From assembly GCF_965638725.1 (NCBI RefSeq), contig NC_134951.1:7303410-7367409 (forward strand): a DNA stretch of 64,000 nt, given 5' to 3'. The stretch is from Aptenodytes patagonicus. Its lineage: Eukaryota > Chordata > Aves > Sphenisciformes > Spheniscidae. Positions within the stretch are counted from its first letter, which is position 1; each line of letters begins with the position of its first letter. The notes below the pieces were generated by a model that searched no databases, was not told the origin of the DNA, and was given only the letters and a program-made list of their open reading frames with translations. Positions 48,554 through 58,857 of this stretch are shown here, piece by piece. Both the position numbers and the translations under genes were made by a program.

Positions 48554-51500
48554 ATCAGCTTTTCCTGCAACATGTCTGACAATCTGGCTCAATCTCACCA
48601 CAAGCAAAAGATAGTTGCAGATCCAATTACCTTCTGCCAGCTGGACTAGGGGACTCCCCCTTGCATCAAGGGAGTCCCCCACCCAAGTTGACAAGCTCAT
48701 AAATTACACAGGGTTATGGAATGAAAGACAAGAGATCCATAAAGATGAATAAAATTACAGGGTGCAGCTTGCTAGTTAATGTGTGAGACAGAGAAACCAG
48801 AGACAGAGAGGATCCAGGCAAGTCCTAGTTAAGTCCTATCCTGCATGTAATTTTGGTGTCCCTAGAGTAGAGGGACACCAAGAATAAGACTGCAAGTTGT
48901 CACAACTCACTCCAAAAACATGCGTAGGCTCTGACACTGTTCAGTTTACTTGTGTAGACAGAGCTCAAGTCTTCACCTCCTGCCAAACCACACGCTGACT
49001 CCTTTCTGCTAGGGGAACTTGTGATGGCATGCAGTCACAGAGGATGTCCCAACAGGGAATATTGGGTGCACTTGGGCCCTGCTAGATGCTCTGGCTCCTT
49101 GTTGAAACTTGGGAATAAAAGTCTGTCCCCATCCCCAAGAGAAGGGGGTGGAGCTGCTCTCCTCCAGGAAAGAGGAAACCCTTGTCCAGTTATGTCCAGG
49201 ACATCAGGGCCTTGCTGGGATCTGCTGGTTGCCGCTTCATGTCCTGCTGGGTCTGGGGCCTTCTGGAAGGAGGCTGTTGGGCTTGCCAGTGCTGTTGGTG
49301 GCTGGGTCCAGGGATTTCTTCTCCACACATCAGGAAGCTGGTTTTGTGCTGCTGTCATGGATCTTCAGAGCCTGCTGGCAGCAGAATGTGATGGTTGGGA
49401 AAGACGACAGGGACTGGCCCGGCTCCCTTTGAATGATGTTACTTTAAGCTTTTGCACTGGGGAAGGAACACATCCCAGCTGCCCCTCAGCTAGACCCTCG
49501 CCCCACTAACTCCTCATCCTGAGAGTAACAGAGTTCAGAGCATCTCATCAGTGCAGAAAAAACACCTCAAGAGTATAGCTGCAGTCACTCTCCACAAACA
49601 TTCCAGTATCTGCCCCTTTTCTGGGAAACTGTACACACAGTCCATTTTCCTTGGGATCTGAAGATTGATAGTGTCAATCTTCCCAAAAGATGCCCAAAAG
49701 AAGCCCAAAAGAACCTATTCAGACTCTGCTCACTTCCTTGCTCTTCCTCAGTTCCTAATCAAAGTGCTTTGTTTTACTACCCACTGGGCTTTGTACTGGG
49801 TACGCTGGGATGCTCTATTATCTGCAACAAGTGCTCCAAATATCCCCTAAACACTGTTTGACTTAATTTCACAGACAGTTTCCAGGATCTTTGCAGCTCA
49901 GCATCACTGCTCACTTTTTCATTTCCTAGGAACCTACATCTCCACGATACAGGATTTCTCTGTGCTAGTAGCAAAATCCATGTTGGGCAGTCGCTGTTGC
50001 TTGCAAATGGACACTTGGTTACTTACTAGCAAAAGAGGAAGGTTATTATGGCCGAAACATGACACTGACCAATGTTGGATAAAGCTCTGAATAGAGCAGC
50101 AAAATCAACAACAGTTGCTGCTGGGCCAACTGCTTGTTTCACTGCTGTTGCGGAAAATCATCTCACATCACCTCACATCTGAGGACAGCCTCAGAGAGCA
50201 GCTTGGCCTTTCCCGTGTTGGCTTCCAGGCCGAGTTAACTCAGCCATTTTTAACGTAGGATCGCAGTTCCTATCTTTGGCCCCTCCTGCTTCTGAGTTGT
50301 CCAGGAAAGCAGCATGGGAATGGATGAAAGGTGCCACGGCCACAGGTGAAGTGCAGTTTTCTGGAACTCCTGGAGTTCAAATAGAAGTAATGATCATGGT
50401 GTAAATTGTTTCCCAAGCGCAAATGCTGCACTCAGCCCATGGGCTACAAGCTTAGGAAAAGCCAGCTGCTAAGCACTATAGTTTTAGGTAGTTCCTCTCT
50501 CCAGTGTGTCTGCACTGCAATTAACTCATATACTTTCTGTGTTCAGTCACTATAGGATGTAGCTGACAGCCTCTCTTGGCTCTCTTAAATATCATGTCTA
50601 ATAAAGGCAGCTTTTCCACAGTCATTGGAGCAGAATATTGAAAGCATAAGTTTCTAAGGCTCTTAAAATTTATATTTAGTCTCCTTAAATAGACCTGTAC
50701 TGAAGTTGCCCAGAAGCATTGACTAACTGTAGTTTCTAGCCTGAGACCTTGTTTGACCTGTACCTCTGAATACCAGGTCAGTTCTAGCAAGGCCTTCTAA
50801 CTGACCCTCCAGGAGAAGGACTATAATAAGCCTGACCTGCCATCAGGAATTTCTCTAGAGAAGTGTTTTTTGGGAACTGTAGATCAGATTTTTTTGTACC
50901 TGTGTTGTGTGAAGGAAAAAAATTGCTTTGTGTGCAAATACAAACAGTAGCTGCAGTGTTGGTGATTTTTGCTCGTGGCCAAAGCATGTGTAGGTCTTTG
51001 CTTCCTGTTCAAACTTGCATTTAGGGGATTTATTTTCCTAAAAGCAAAGAACTGTGTTTCCAATTGTCTTTTGCTTAACCTACACGAGAAGTGGGAAATC
51101 TGTTGTGGGATGACAAATCCCTTTCTCTCTAACCTCCACCCACAGGCTTTCAGTGAAGAACGTCAGTCTTGCTTGTGTACCCCAGGCCTGTACGGGTGGT
51201 GGAGCTGGGTTACAGACCTGCAACCCTGGCATGGGGTTGCAGCTGCTGCTATCTTGCTTGCCTTACCCACCTATTTTACCTCGTGGCATTGAACTGGAAG
51301 CAACAGTGGTCCAAGGTGGTGGAGACTGGAGACCTGGATCATAGGGAAGGCAGCCACCACACCCTCTTAGCTTCTGCAAAAGATCCATGTAACCTACAGA
51401 AGATCCTCTGGAGCCACCAGGTGTTGTCAGCACTGGTTGTAGCTCTTGGCTACAGGGAAGAGATGTGAAAGGCACAGCTTAGACTGCCTGAGCAGAGAAG

Positions 51501-52479
51501 CAAGTAAATGTAGCTTTGCCAGCTCCCAGCCCCAAGCTTAGGATGTCCCCTAGAAGAGCTGTCACAGCAGTTGTTCTCAAGCAAGGTGCCTGTCCTCTCT
51601 CTTGTGGGTTTTCTAATCAGCAATGGCACCATTCAAGGGTGTGAACCTGGCTCATTCACTTAGTCAGCCAGGGCAAAACAAGATCTGTAGCCCAGGCTCC
51701 ATGGGGTAGAAGGGTAGAAAACATTTCCGCAGTGATTGCTGGGGCATTTCAGACTTCATCCAAATAACTTGGGCGCTCACAAACAACTCCACATCTCTCT
51801 GCTCCCCCACCCCACCGCCAGATCTTCTGCTGGTATAAGAAATGGAGCATCTTTCTAACACTTCAGAGCATCACAGTGGGCTGGCTTTTGTGTGGTTGTT
51901 CCCTCGTCCAAGGCTGGGACTGGAACTAGATGGTTCTCACGTACAGATATTTTCTTTGTTCTTAAAAAGACACCTCATCCTTCCCAGCGTGGCTGGCTGC
52001 TGCAGACACGCAGTTAGACAGGGACTGTCACTGCAGGGCTGGCTGGCCATCGCTGCCGCAGGGAGGGCTGCGGACAGACTCCTTCTTTGCTACCCTGGCT
52101 CGCCTGGCCTTGGGGACAGCATAGGCTAAATGGTTTGGGCGATGCTCGAAGCAGTGCTGGACCAGGGGCCACCAGGACCTTCTCCTGAGAGCATTGCTTT
52201 GAGTGATTGCTCCTGCCAGGCAACAAGTGGAAAAAGTCCTGCAAGCTCTCATTTGTCCCACATGCTGGTTTATTTACCGTCCGGGAAAGGCTGCAGCCGT
52301 GGTAGGGGGATTGCCACCCAGGGAAGGGAGCGAGCTGCCTGGACCAGCCTGCGGCACAGCGGACGGCGCCTACAAGAAGCCAGCAGTGTTACCCCGTGCA
52401 GTGCACACCCCCTTTCCCAAGGGGCTGACAGGCGGGAAGAGATACACACAGTCCACACGGTTCTTGGGCGCTTCCCCGT
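48554..52479. other. Intergenic DNA, no gene recognised
   Basis: Nearly 4 kb without repeat families or exons that I recognise. ORFs up to 162 codons (49021-49509) have no family motif or splice pattern. Distal exons of a gene starting at the CpG island on the minus strand could be hidden here. Confidence 0.5.
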
Positions 52480-52759
52480 TCGGAAGCCAGGGTAAAGCAC
52501 AGGACACAGCCAAGGTGGCGCACTCGGCCTGCGGGCGGGGCAGACCGCCTGACGAAGGCGGCAGGGGAGCAGAGGCCGGCCAGCTGCGGTGCCAGCACCG
52601 CCTGTCACCCGCAGCTCTTCTTGCCCGGGTGCAGCGGCTCCATCCCCGTCCCTTGGGGCGGGGGGGCTGATTTTCCCTGCCCCGTTTAATTAGCGAAGGG
52701 GAGCACGAGCCCGCGGCCAAGCCGCCGTTACCCGCCCGCCCTGAGGGGGCGGTGGTGCC

Positions 52760-52773
52760 GTTGCCGCGGTAAC
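52760..52773 (+). promoter_or_regulatory. RFX X-box motif
   Basis: GTTGCCGCGGTAAC is a perfect imperfect-palindrome X-box (GTNRCC, two-base spacer, RGYAAC). RFX factors bind such sites in promoters of ciliary genes among others. Confidence 0.6.
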
Positions 52774-52808
52774 GAGGAGCGAACGGTCCGGGGGGTGGGG
52801 CCTCCTTG

Positions 52809-52820
52809 TGCGCATGCGCG
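52809..52820 (+). promoter_or_regulatory. NRF1 motif
   Basis: TGCGCATGCGCG matches the palindromic NRF1 consensus YGCGCAYGCGCR except for the final base class, which also fits as G. It lies between the two X-box-like sites. Confidence 0.6.
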
Positions 52821-52829
52821 GCGGCAGCC

Positions 52830-52842
52830 GTTGCCAGGCGAC
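52830..52842 (+). promoter_or_regulatory. Second X-box-like motif
   Basis: GTTGCCAGGCGAC has the X-box half-sites GTTGCC and GGCGAC with one base between them. It is weaker than 52760-52773. Confidence 0.45.
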
Positions 52843-53212
52843 GCGGCTGGCGGTTCCGGCGGCGCCGCCGTGTGAGGGAGCGTCGCCGCGGCCGTGGGCT
52901 CCGCGGGTCCGCGGACACGCAGCCCGGCCGGAGGGCTCAGCGGCAACGCCGGGAGGTCGGGGTGAGTCGGAGGGGAAAGCCTCCTTCCCGCCCGATAAAA
53001 AACCTGACATGCTGAGACGCACACCGTTCGTTATCCTGCAAAGAGGCAGGAAAAAAGTCTTACCTCTGCAGCCATTTCCCCTCTGAGGTTTCACCACGCC
53101 TCCCAGTTTAGCTAAGCGTGGGTCTCGACTGTATGTGAATGAGAAATCAGGATGTGATGCCGAGCTGTCTGGCACTGAGGGGCCATCTTTGGGTGGATCT
53201 TCAAAGGCAAGG

Positions 53213-53765
53213 TGTCACGTCCCACCTGCGAGAAGGGGGGAGTGTCTAAGGTCCGCAAATCCCCTCGGTGTGCATTAAGGTGAGATAACACTCAAGGTCC
53301 AAACACAAACATCAACTTTAATGGAACGAACACTGTGTAAGCATCAACCCTCAGTGTATCAATATGTAAGCGGCTTTATGAGAAGCTGAGGTAGGCCTTG
53401 TGTTACTTAGCAGCATCAAGAGCAGAGAACGAGAGGGGGGGGAGGAGAGAGAGAAAGAGAGAGCTGGGAAGCGGGGGGGGTGGGGGGGAGAGAGAGAGAG
53501 ATCACCAATCCTGGATCCAGCGTCGGACCTGCCGACGGGGGGTGTCGGTGTGGAGAGCGCCCCGAGGAAGCTCACGTGCGCCCCTATTTATTGGCTCCAG
53601 CCCAAGGTTTCTGGAATCTTCCCTCACCCCAGCTCCAGCAGTGGTTGAGCCATTAGTCAGCCAAGGTGAGTGACACCGGGCCCCTCCCCGTGGCTGGCTC
53701 CTGGAGCTTTCTCTTGGGGCACTGTCTGTGCTTACAGCACAGTCACTTGGGCCTCGTCCCTTACA
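53213..53765 (-). mobile_element. ENS-1-like family LTR, outer left copy
   Basis: On the minus strand it runs TGTAAGGGACGAGG to GACGTGACA, 553 bp. It differs from the inner LTRs (56147-56705 and 61800-62358) at roughly ten positions, or about 2%. It is flanked on the outside by CAAGG (53208-53212), the same pentamer that abuts the outer side of the LTR at 61800-62358. An env frame enters it from upstream, so it acts as the 3' LTR of a minus-strand provirus. Confidence 0.9.
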
Positions 53766-54508
53766 CCACCCCGCGGCTCAAACACGCCGAGGTCCTCTTC
53801 GATGGTGGTGATCTGGACATATTGCAGAGAGGAAGAGATAGAAGAGAAGGAGCGGCGAATCAGGCACCTCATTACAGCAAAGCCGATAGCTAGACCAGTT
53901 AATATTAACAGAAACATTACTAAAGCTTCTACTATCCAATCCCACCATCCCGTAAGTCTGAGGGTTTTGAGCAAAGTTGAAATCCACGAGGCAGGGTTCC
54001 AAACCCCCTTCCAATCACTCGGTAACATTGAGTGGAACGAGTCTCCTGTCTTGGCTGTGATTTCCCGCATCTTCTGACGTGCTTCCTCGACTGTGGTCGT
54101 AGCATTGCGTATGGTAACGCAGCATTCTCCAGCCGTATGGTTTAGCACTCCACACACATCTTGTTCTTTAACTCGCAGCATGTCCAAGGCTAAGCGGTTT
54201 TGCAAGGCCATCTTTGACACCTGTTGTACCTGTAAGTTTAATTCTCCAAAAGCATGTGAGGTCCAATTACTCAAAACATACATTTGCCAGGTTAAATTTT
54301 CTAACACAAACTGGTGTCTTTTAAGGGTAAGATTTACAAGCTTGGCACAGATGGCCAAAAAAGGAGGAGTGATCCAAGAAAAGGCTGTGGGAGGATTAGC
54401 ACTACTTATCCCAAGGAAAAAGCTGAAAAGAACTTGGAAAGAGTGCAAGTTAGAAGAAATGATCCTAGGTTTGGTGTAGATTGCATTGCATGCTTTATCC
54501 CTGGTTCT
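53732..54508 (-). pseudogene. Endogenous retroviral env, transmembrane-subunit part
   Basis: On the minus strand this is an open stretch of about 258 codons ending inside the 3' LTR. It has the features of a retroviral TM subunit: heptad-like region, LQNRLALD at the start of the immunosuppressive-type segment, a cysteine cluster (Cys, nine residues, Cys-Cys), N-glycosylation sites, and a membrane helix with ALVMFLLILTGLAIGF. There is no ATG near the upstream end; the frame begins after an in-frame TAG at 54509-54511 and continues upstream as env with stops. So this is a fragment of a broken gene in an old proviral copy. Confidence 0.85.
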
Positions 54509-55127
54509 CTAACAGGAAAGTACTAAGGGAATGACACGCTCCGCGTGTGAATCTGCCTGTCGGCCCCATGTCTTCTCAAGGGCATTGAATCCTGTGAGCT
54601 GTTGAGGACCAAGAGCCTCAGAGAAGTTCTCGTTGTGAGTTCACAAGTATTGACGGTTGGTAGTGCTTGTTAGAGGTGCCACCGAGGGAGGGATGGGCAG
54701 AACGCGACCATCCCAGCCCCTGGCGAGCCCCAGCCGGACCTTCATCACCTCTGCGGCTCTGCCCTCCCCACAGCACATCCAGTTTCCTACCGGCTGCTGG
54801 CGACAGGGTGGGTGAGGGAGGTTACACCAGCGGAAAGCACTGCGGGTATGGGGGGGAGGTTTAGGGAGGCCCTAATCTTGGGGGGCAGAGAGATGTGAGG
54901 ACTGGGTATGTGAGGAAGAGCATGGAAACTCGGATGATTGGAAAGGGAAGAGGGCTTACACAAGCCTGGAAGAAATGAACCTCATTTCTCCTGTTCGTGG
55001 GATTCACAAATCCAGCTGAGGTCACAGGTGCTACAAGGTAACATGCAGTTGGACACACCTTACATACGCTTTGTACATGGCGGGGGGGGGGGCGACTTTT
55101 TATTCTTGCCCAGCTTGACTTTTCCAA
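54509..55127 (-). pseudogene. Env remnant upstream of the TM part, with stops
   Basis: The TM frame continues upstream on the minus strand through an in-frame TAG (54509-54511). It shows env-like sequence such as FSEALGPQQLTGFNALEKTW and VLPIPPSVAPL, with a TGA before the first of these and a TAA near 54859-54861. Further upstream the identity as env is uncertain. Most of this stretch is part of the long inverted repeat and recurs at 63380-64000. Confidence 0.6.
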
Positions 55128-56146
55128 AATGCAGCTGTTTCCTGCACGTGTTTCCTGGGGCAGTGTAAGAAGTAAACATGCTGGCCAGACTGCTGAGCCA
55201 TGAAAACATCAGAGATCAGCACATAATTGGCTTCATGGTCCCAGGAAAAGGTATCAGAACTGCACACCTGTAAACCCTAGTTCTGGGGCGCATTGATTTT
55301 CACTGGCCACTCCAGTGTGGATAAAATGGTCCTGGGCTCTTTGCATTGTTCGTATCGAAGGTTCCCAAAGTCTTTTAAGGAATGAAGGGTGAAATCTGGG
55401 CTTGAGCACATGTAAGAGTTGTTCAGCAACTGTCACAACCCAAAAACTTAAAGCAGGGAGTGTGAGAGAAGGCAGGTCTGTGCTTCAGAGACCTGTATGT
55501 CACAATTTCCCCCTTTAGTATTTTTCCTGAGCTGGAATAAATCAGAGGAAGGTGCCAAGGCAGTGACTGTTCTTCATCCATTGCTATAGAAGGTGGGTAA
55601 GTGAGACATGCCGCCCTTTGCAGAGATCAGGTGAGCCCGGTAGGTTTTTTTGCAATGTGCTTTAACTTAGTGCCATGCGGTTAAGCAGGGGGATGTACAT
55701 GAGTGACAGCAATCATCAGGAAACAAGCCCTGTGACAGCCCTCGCTTCAGGAGGGGGGATGAATGGAGGGATTTGGTCTTTGATCAGGACAAAGGGAAGT
55801 CAGGATAAAGGATTGGGCCAGCTGACCAAAAATAGCCAGCTGACCAAAATACCAGACTCCTGAGGGGAGCAAGCCGTTGGTGAGCCCACTGCCCACCTTG
55901 CCTGTGCCAAAGACCTGGTTCTTGCTCCTGAGAGTGGGTAGGAGGGGTATAGGGTGGTTGCTGCCATGTGTTTCCCATTCTTCCTCCATTCAGCACTCCC
56001 TTCCACCTTTTCTTCTCCCCCCTTTTATCTTGAGCTGTGTATGAATACAAGTGAAGCCTTGGCCATACGTCTTTAAGACTGGCACAGTTAATTTCTTAGC
56101 TGTTTCATGAACTGTCATGGCTTTTGTAACACTGGCAAGGACCTTG
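55128..56146. other. Unassigned segment between env remnant and LTR (left arm)
   Basis: About 1 kb present in both arms, with no retroviral or host motif that I recognise. It ends in CCTTG directly before the LTR, so its inner edge behaves as host-side flank of that LTR. Confidence 0.5.
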
Positions 56147-56705
56147 TGTAAGGGACGAGGCCCACGTGGCTGTGCTGTAAGCACAGACAGTGCCCCAAGA
56201 GAAAGCTCCAGGAGCCAGCCACGGGGAGGGGCCCGGTGTCACTCACCTTGGCTGACTAATGGCTCAACCACTGCTGGAGCTGGGGTGAGGGAAGATTCCA
56301 GAAACCTTGGGCTGGAGCCAATAAATAGGGGCGCACGTGAGCCTCCTCGGGGCGCTCTCCACACCGACACCCCCCGTCGGCAGGTCCGACGCTGGATCCA
56401 GGATTGGTGATCTCTCTCTCTCTCCCCCCCACCCCCCCCGCTTCCCAGCTCTCTCTTTCTCTCTCTCTCCTCCCCCCCCTCCTTCTCGTTCTCTGCTCTT
56501 GATGCTGCTAAGTAACACAAGGCCTACCTCAGCTTCTCATAAAGCCGCTTACATATTGATACACCGAGGGTTGATGCTTACAGAGTGTTCGTTCCATTAA
56601 AGTTGATGTTCGTGTTCGGACCTCGAGTGTTATCTCACCTTAATGCACACCGAGGGGATTTGCGGACCTTAGACACTCCCCCCTTCTCGCAGGTGGGATG
56701 TGACA
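56147..56705 (+). mobile_element. ENS-1-like family LTR, inner left copy (5' LTR)
   Basis: 559 bp, TGTAAGGGACGAGG to GGGATGTGACA. It has CCAATAAATAG (overlapping CCAAT and TATA-like elements) near 56318, a CT-rich tract at 56409-56480, and ATTAAA near 56596 as poly(A) signal. A primer binding site follows after 7 nt, so it is a 5' LTR. The left flank is CCTTG. Confidence 0.92.
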
Positions 56706-56712
56706 TATTAAT

Positions 56713-56730
56713 TGGCGTCACGGACAGGAT
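56713..56730 (+). other. Retroviral primer binding site, tRNA-Ser-like
   Basis: TGGCGTCACGGACAGGAT lies 7 nt after the LTR. It is complementary to a tRNA 3' end of the form ATCCTG..CGTGACGCCA, which fits tRNA-Ser(CGA) with one wobble pair as I recall that tRNA. The position and the TGG start are standard; the tRNA identity is inference. Confidence 0.6.
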
Positions 56731-56849
56731 CCCCTCAGTGTTGGAAGGTCCTACGGGATACCAACTCTCCACCTGGTGAGTGCGGGCGGGGAGATCCGGG
56801 AAGTGACCTCTCAGCTATAAGCCGGGAGAGGTACGAGCAGTGGCAAGCC

Positions 56850-57107
56850 ATGGCTGCCCGGGAAATGCCGGTGCTTGACTGCTCCCCTGTTATTGAAAAG
56901 TTAAAGGAATATGAGGCATGCCCTTCCCCACCAGGGATGGCACGGGCCCATATTAATCGGCACAACCCGAAAGCTGTAGCGGACAAAATTACAACATTCA
57001 TGAAGGAACAAAAGGCGCGACCGGGAAAAGGGAAAGCCACGGTGTGTGCTGTGTTGGGAGCAGCACTAGTGGCAGCCCAGAAGGAGAGGCACCTGGTTAA
57101 GAACTAA
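56850..57107 (+). CDS. Small ORF in the ENS-1-like element leader
   Basis: An 85-codon ATG ORF (MAAREMPVLD to KERHLVKN) between the primer binding site and the long ORF. The open frame extends upstream without an ATG to 56712. The ATG of the long ORF follows 7 nt after its stop, in another frame. It could be the relic of a gag N-terminus, but no matrix motif is certain. An identical copy lies at 61398-61655. Confidence 0.45.
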   Translation: MAAREMPVLDCSPVIEKLKEYEACPSPPGMARAHINRHNPKAVADKITTFMKEQKARPGKGKATVCAVLGAALVAAQKERHLVKN

Positions 57108-57114
57108 TGATGAA

Positions 57115-58254
57115 ATGGTTGAATCCTTACAAGAACAAATAAAATCCCTGCAGGGTCAACTAGCCGCTGAACGTAACACTACTCAGCGACTCCATGCTGC
57201 CCTGTCAGATGCATTGGACCAAGAGAAAATTTTGCGGTCCGAATTAGAGGAAGGGGGACAAAAACCTCCCGACCGGACAGATCTTGTTTCTGTTCCGGAT
57301 AGTGTGCCGGGATTTACAAGCTTGGCACAGATGGCCGAAAAGCAGAGCCTAAGACCTTTGTACCCAAGTAAAGAGCTAGAAATTGAGCGAGAAATATTTT
57401 ACCCCGAGAATGGGGAAGGGGTGATGAGGCCGGTGATTAAAATGGAGACGACTGATGACGGCCAAGGTGGGGGAGCTCCGCAAATCACCACCCGAACGGT
57501 GCTGTATTCGGTGGTCGAAATGTCAAAAATCCAAGAAAAATATACCAGATTGGCCCAAGAAACTGGAACGGAATATGTATGGAGGGTATCGCTAACCAGT
57601 GATGACCGAATCCTGTTGTCAGAAGATGAGGCCCAGGGATACGGGGGGCCAGGGGTTTTCCTAACTACTGACGACCCCAGGGAGCCGTGGTCGTTAACCC
57701 AGCGAGCTGCCTATTGGGCAGGGGGTCTAGACCCCTTGGAAAGGGGAGATCCCGTGTGCATTGAAACCCCGACCAGAAACCATTTGATCAAGAGTCTGCA
57801 AAAGGCTGCCTGTCTCCAATTAATGCATGATAGGCGTTTGGTCCCTCAACAACCTTCCCTGACGTTACGAATTGCTAACCCCGACAGAATGACTCCCCTG
57901 ATCCAAGGTTTACCTGACTCCTTGAAACTATATGCAGTGCAACTGCAAGACCGTTTGCGGGACGCACTGGCCCCACGAGGAGGGAGACGGGCACGAGGAG
58001 GGCCCATGACTTGGGGAGACTATACTGTAAAAAGCTTAAAGTTACGGTTCAGTTATTTACCCAAACCCCAATCAATCCAATCGGATAATGGAAGCCACTT
58101 TACTGCCGGGGTGGTTCAAGAGTGGGCACGAGGCGAAGGAATACAGTGGATCTTCCACACTACATACTACCCCCAAGCAAACAGCGTTGTCGAGCGCCCC
58201 AACGGATTCTTAAAGCGGGCTCTGAAACCTCACGAACCTGGGTGGGCACAGTGA
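57115..58254 (+). CDS. ENS-1/ERNI-like coiled-coil plus integrase ORF, left arm
   Basis: A 379-codon ORF from ATG 57115 to TGA 58252-58254. Residues ~1-45 form a coiled coil (VESLQEQIKSLQGQLAAE and following heptads). The middle has no recognised domain. The last ~75 residues are the late part of a retroviral integrase core, with QSDNGSHFT and VVERPNGFLKRALK giving the second Asp and the Glu of the DDE triad. The same frame stays open for 95 more codons past the TGA, to TAA 58540-58542, still integrase-like. No protease or reverse transcriptase exists between LTR and this ORF, so the element is a deleted, non-autonomous form. Chicken ENS-1/ERNI (Soprano family) has this layout and, from memory, about 490 codons; the assignment is inference. 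Confidence 0.6.
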   Translation: MVESLQEQIKSLQGQLAAERNTTQRLHAALSDALDQEKILRSELEEGGQKPPDRTDLVSVPDSVPGFTSLAQMAEKQSLRPLYPSKELEIEREIFYPENGEGVMRPVIKMETTDDGQGGGAPQITTRTVLYSVVEMSKIQEKYTRLAQETGTEYVWRVSLTSDDRILLSEDEAQGYGGPGVFLTTDDPREPWSLTQRAAYWAGGLDPLERGDPVCIETPTRNHLIKSLQKAACLQLMHDRRLVPQQPSLTLRIANPDRMTPLIQGLPDSLKLYAVQLQDRLRDALAPRGGRRARGGPMTWGDYTVKSLKLRFSYLPKPQSIQSDNGSHFTAGVVQEWARGEGIQWIFHTTYYPQANSVVERPNGFLKRALKPHEPGWAQ

Positions 58255-58683
58255 CTATCAGATGTAGTATATAAAGTTAATAGCCGCTGGGGAATTAACG
58301 GGTGCCCACGACTCACTGCATTCTGCCCCAAGCCTCCGTCCATACTCCCCGGAAAAAGGGAGGCTAAAGACCCTGTGAACCCGCTCCATTATGCGGGACA
58401 ACCCATTCTGGTGGACCTACCGACGGTGGGAGCAGTGCCTTTAACCTTAAAAAAAATGCTAAATCTCTGTACTTGGGTGGCCACTGATGCACATGGGAAG
58501 GATCACCGAATCCATACCCGATGGATTGTCCCATCCTATTAATCATTATTCGTCTTTATGAATATATTTTGCAGGTTGTCGGAAGCCCACCGTGGGACTT
58601 ATGCTTTCGGTTGTTGAGTGGGTCATTCTTTGCATTGTTTATCTGATTTTATTAAGCTTGGTCTGCTTCTTCACTAGAGAGAG

Positions 58684-58857
58684 ATGGTGTGGGAGAAGTT
58701 TATATTCTTACTTTGTGAATGTACAATCTTGTTTCAACCAACTGGGAATTTGAATACCCAGCCCAACTTGGCATGGGAGCTGATTACTGGCTTCACCCAA
58801 ATCTGGAATCAAACAGACCAAGGTCTTTGTGTGGACCTCCCCACATCTGCATCAGTG
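58684..58857 (+). pseudogene. Start of retroviral env, left arm, cut at the arm end
   Basis: From ATG 58684 it encodes a hydrophobic leader (KFIFLLCECTILF) and the first part of an env surface subunit. It is identical to the start of the ORF at 59821 on the minus strand, but runs into unrelated spacer sequence after 58857 and ends there as env. Confidence 0.75.

Larger units (their letters stand above)
52480..52975. promoter_or_regulatory. CpG-island promoter with candidate first exon
   Basis: A sharply GC- and CpG-rich block in otherwise AT-rich DNA, with NRF1 and two RFX-type motifs. On the + strand a strong splice donor, GG|GTGAGTCGG, lies at 52961/52962 and suggests a non-coding or short first exon ending there. 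Such islands can fire in both directions. The gene served is not visible in the window: no downstream exon was seen before the retroviral complex. Confidence 0.7.
54505..58857 (+). repeat. Left arm of a giant inverted repeat
   Basis: Base p pairs with 118505-p in the right arm. The arm contains, from outside in: env remnant (antisense to the rest), about 1 kb unassigned, LTR, primer binding site, small ORF, coiled-coil/integrase ORF, and the start of env. I found one substitution (near 55713) and three homopolymer length differences (G-runs near 55082 and 54850, C-run near 54528). Identity is thus about 99.9%. The left arm may extend further left; the window edge hides its partner. Confidence 0.97.

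Noticed and set aside
49021-49509. 162-codon + strand ORF in the intergenic region
   Set aside because: No motif, no homology that I recognise, and no promoter or splice context; it overlaps a 107-codon antisense ORF of equal quality.
52370-52918. 182-codon minus-strand ORF in the CpG island
   Set aside because: GC-rich DNA yields long chance ORFs; the translation is Arg/Pro-rich low complexity without domains, and it overlaps promoter motifs.
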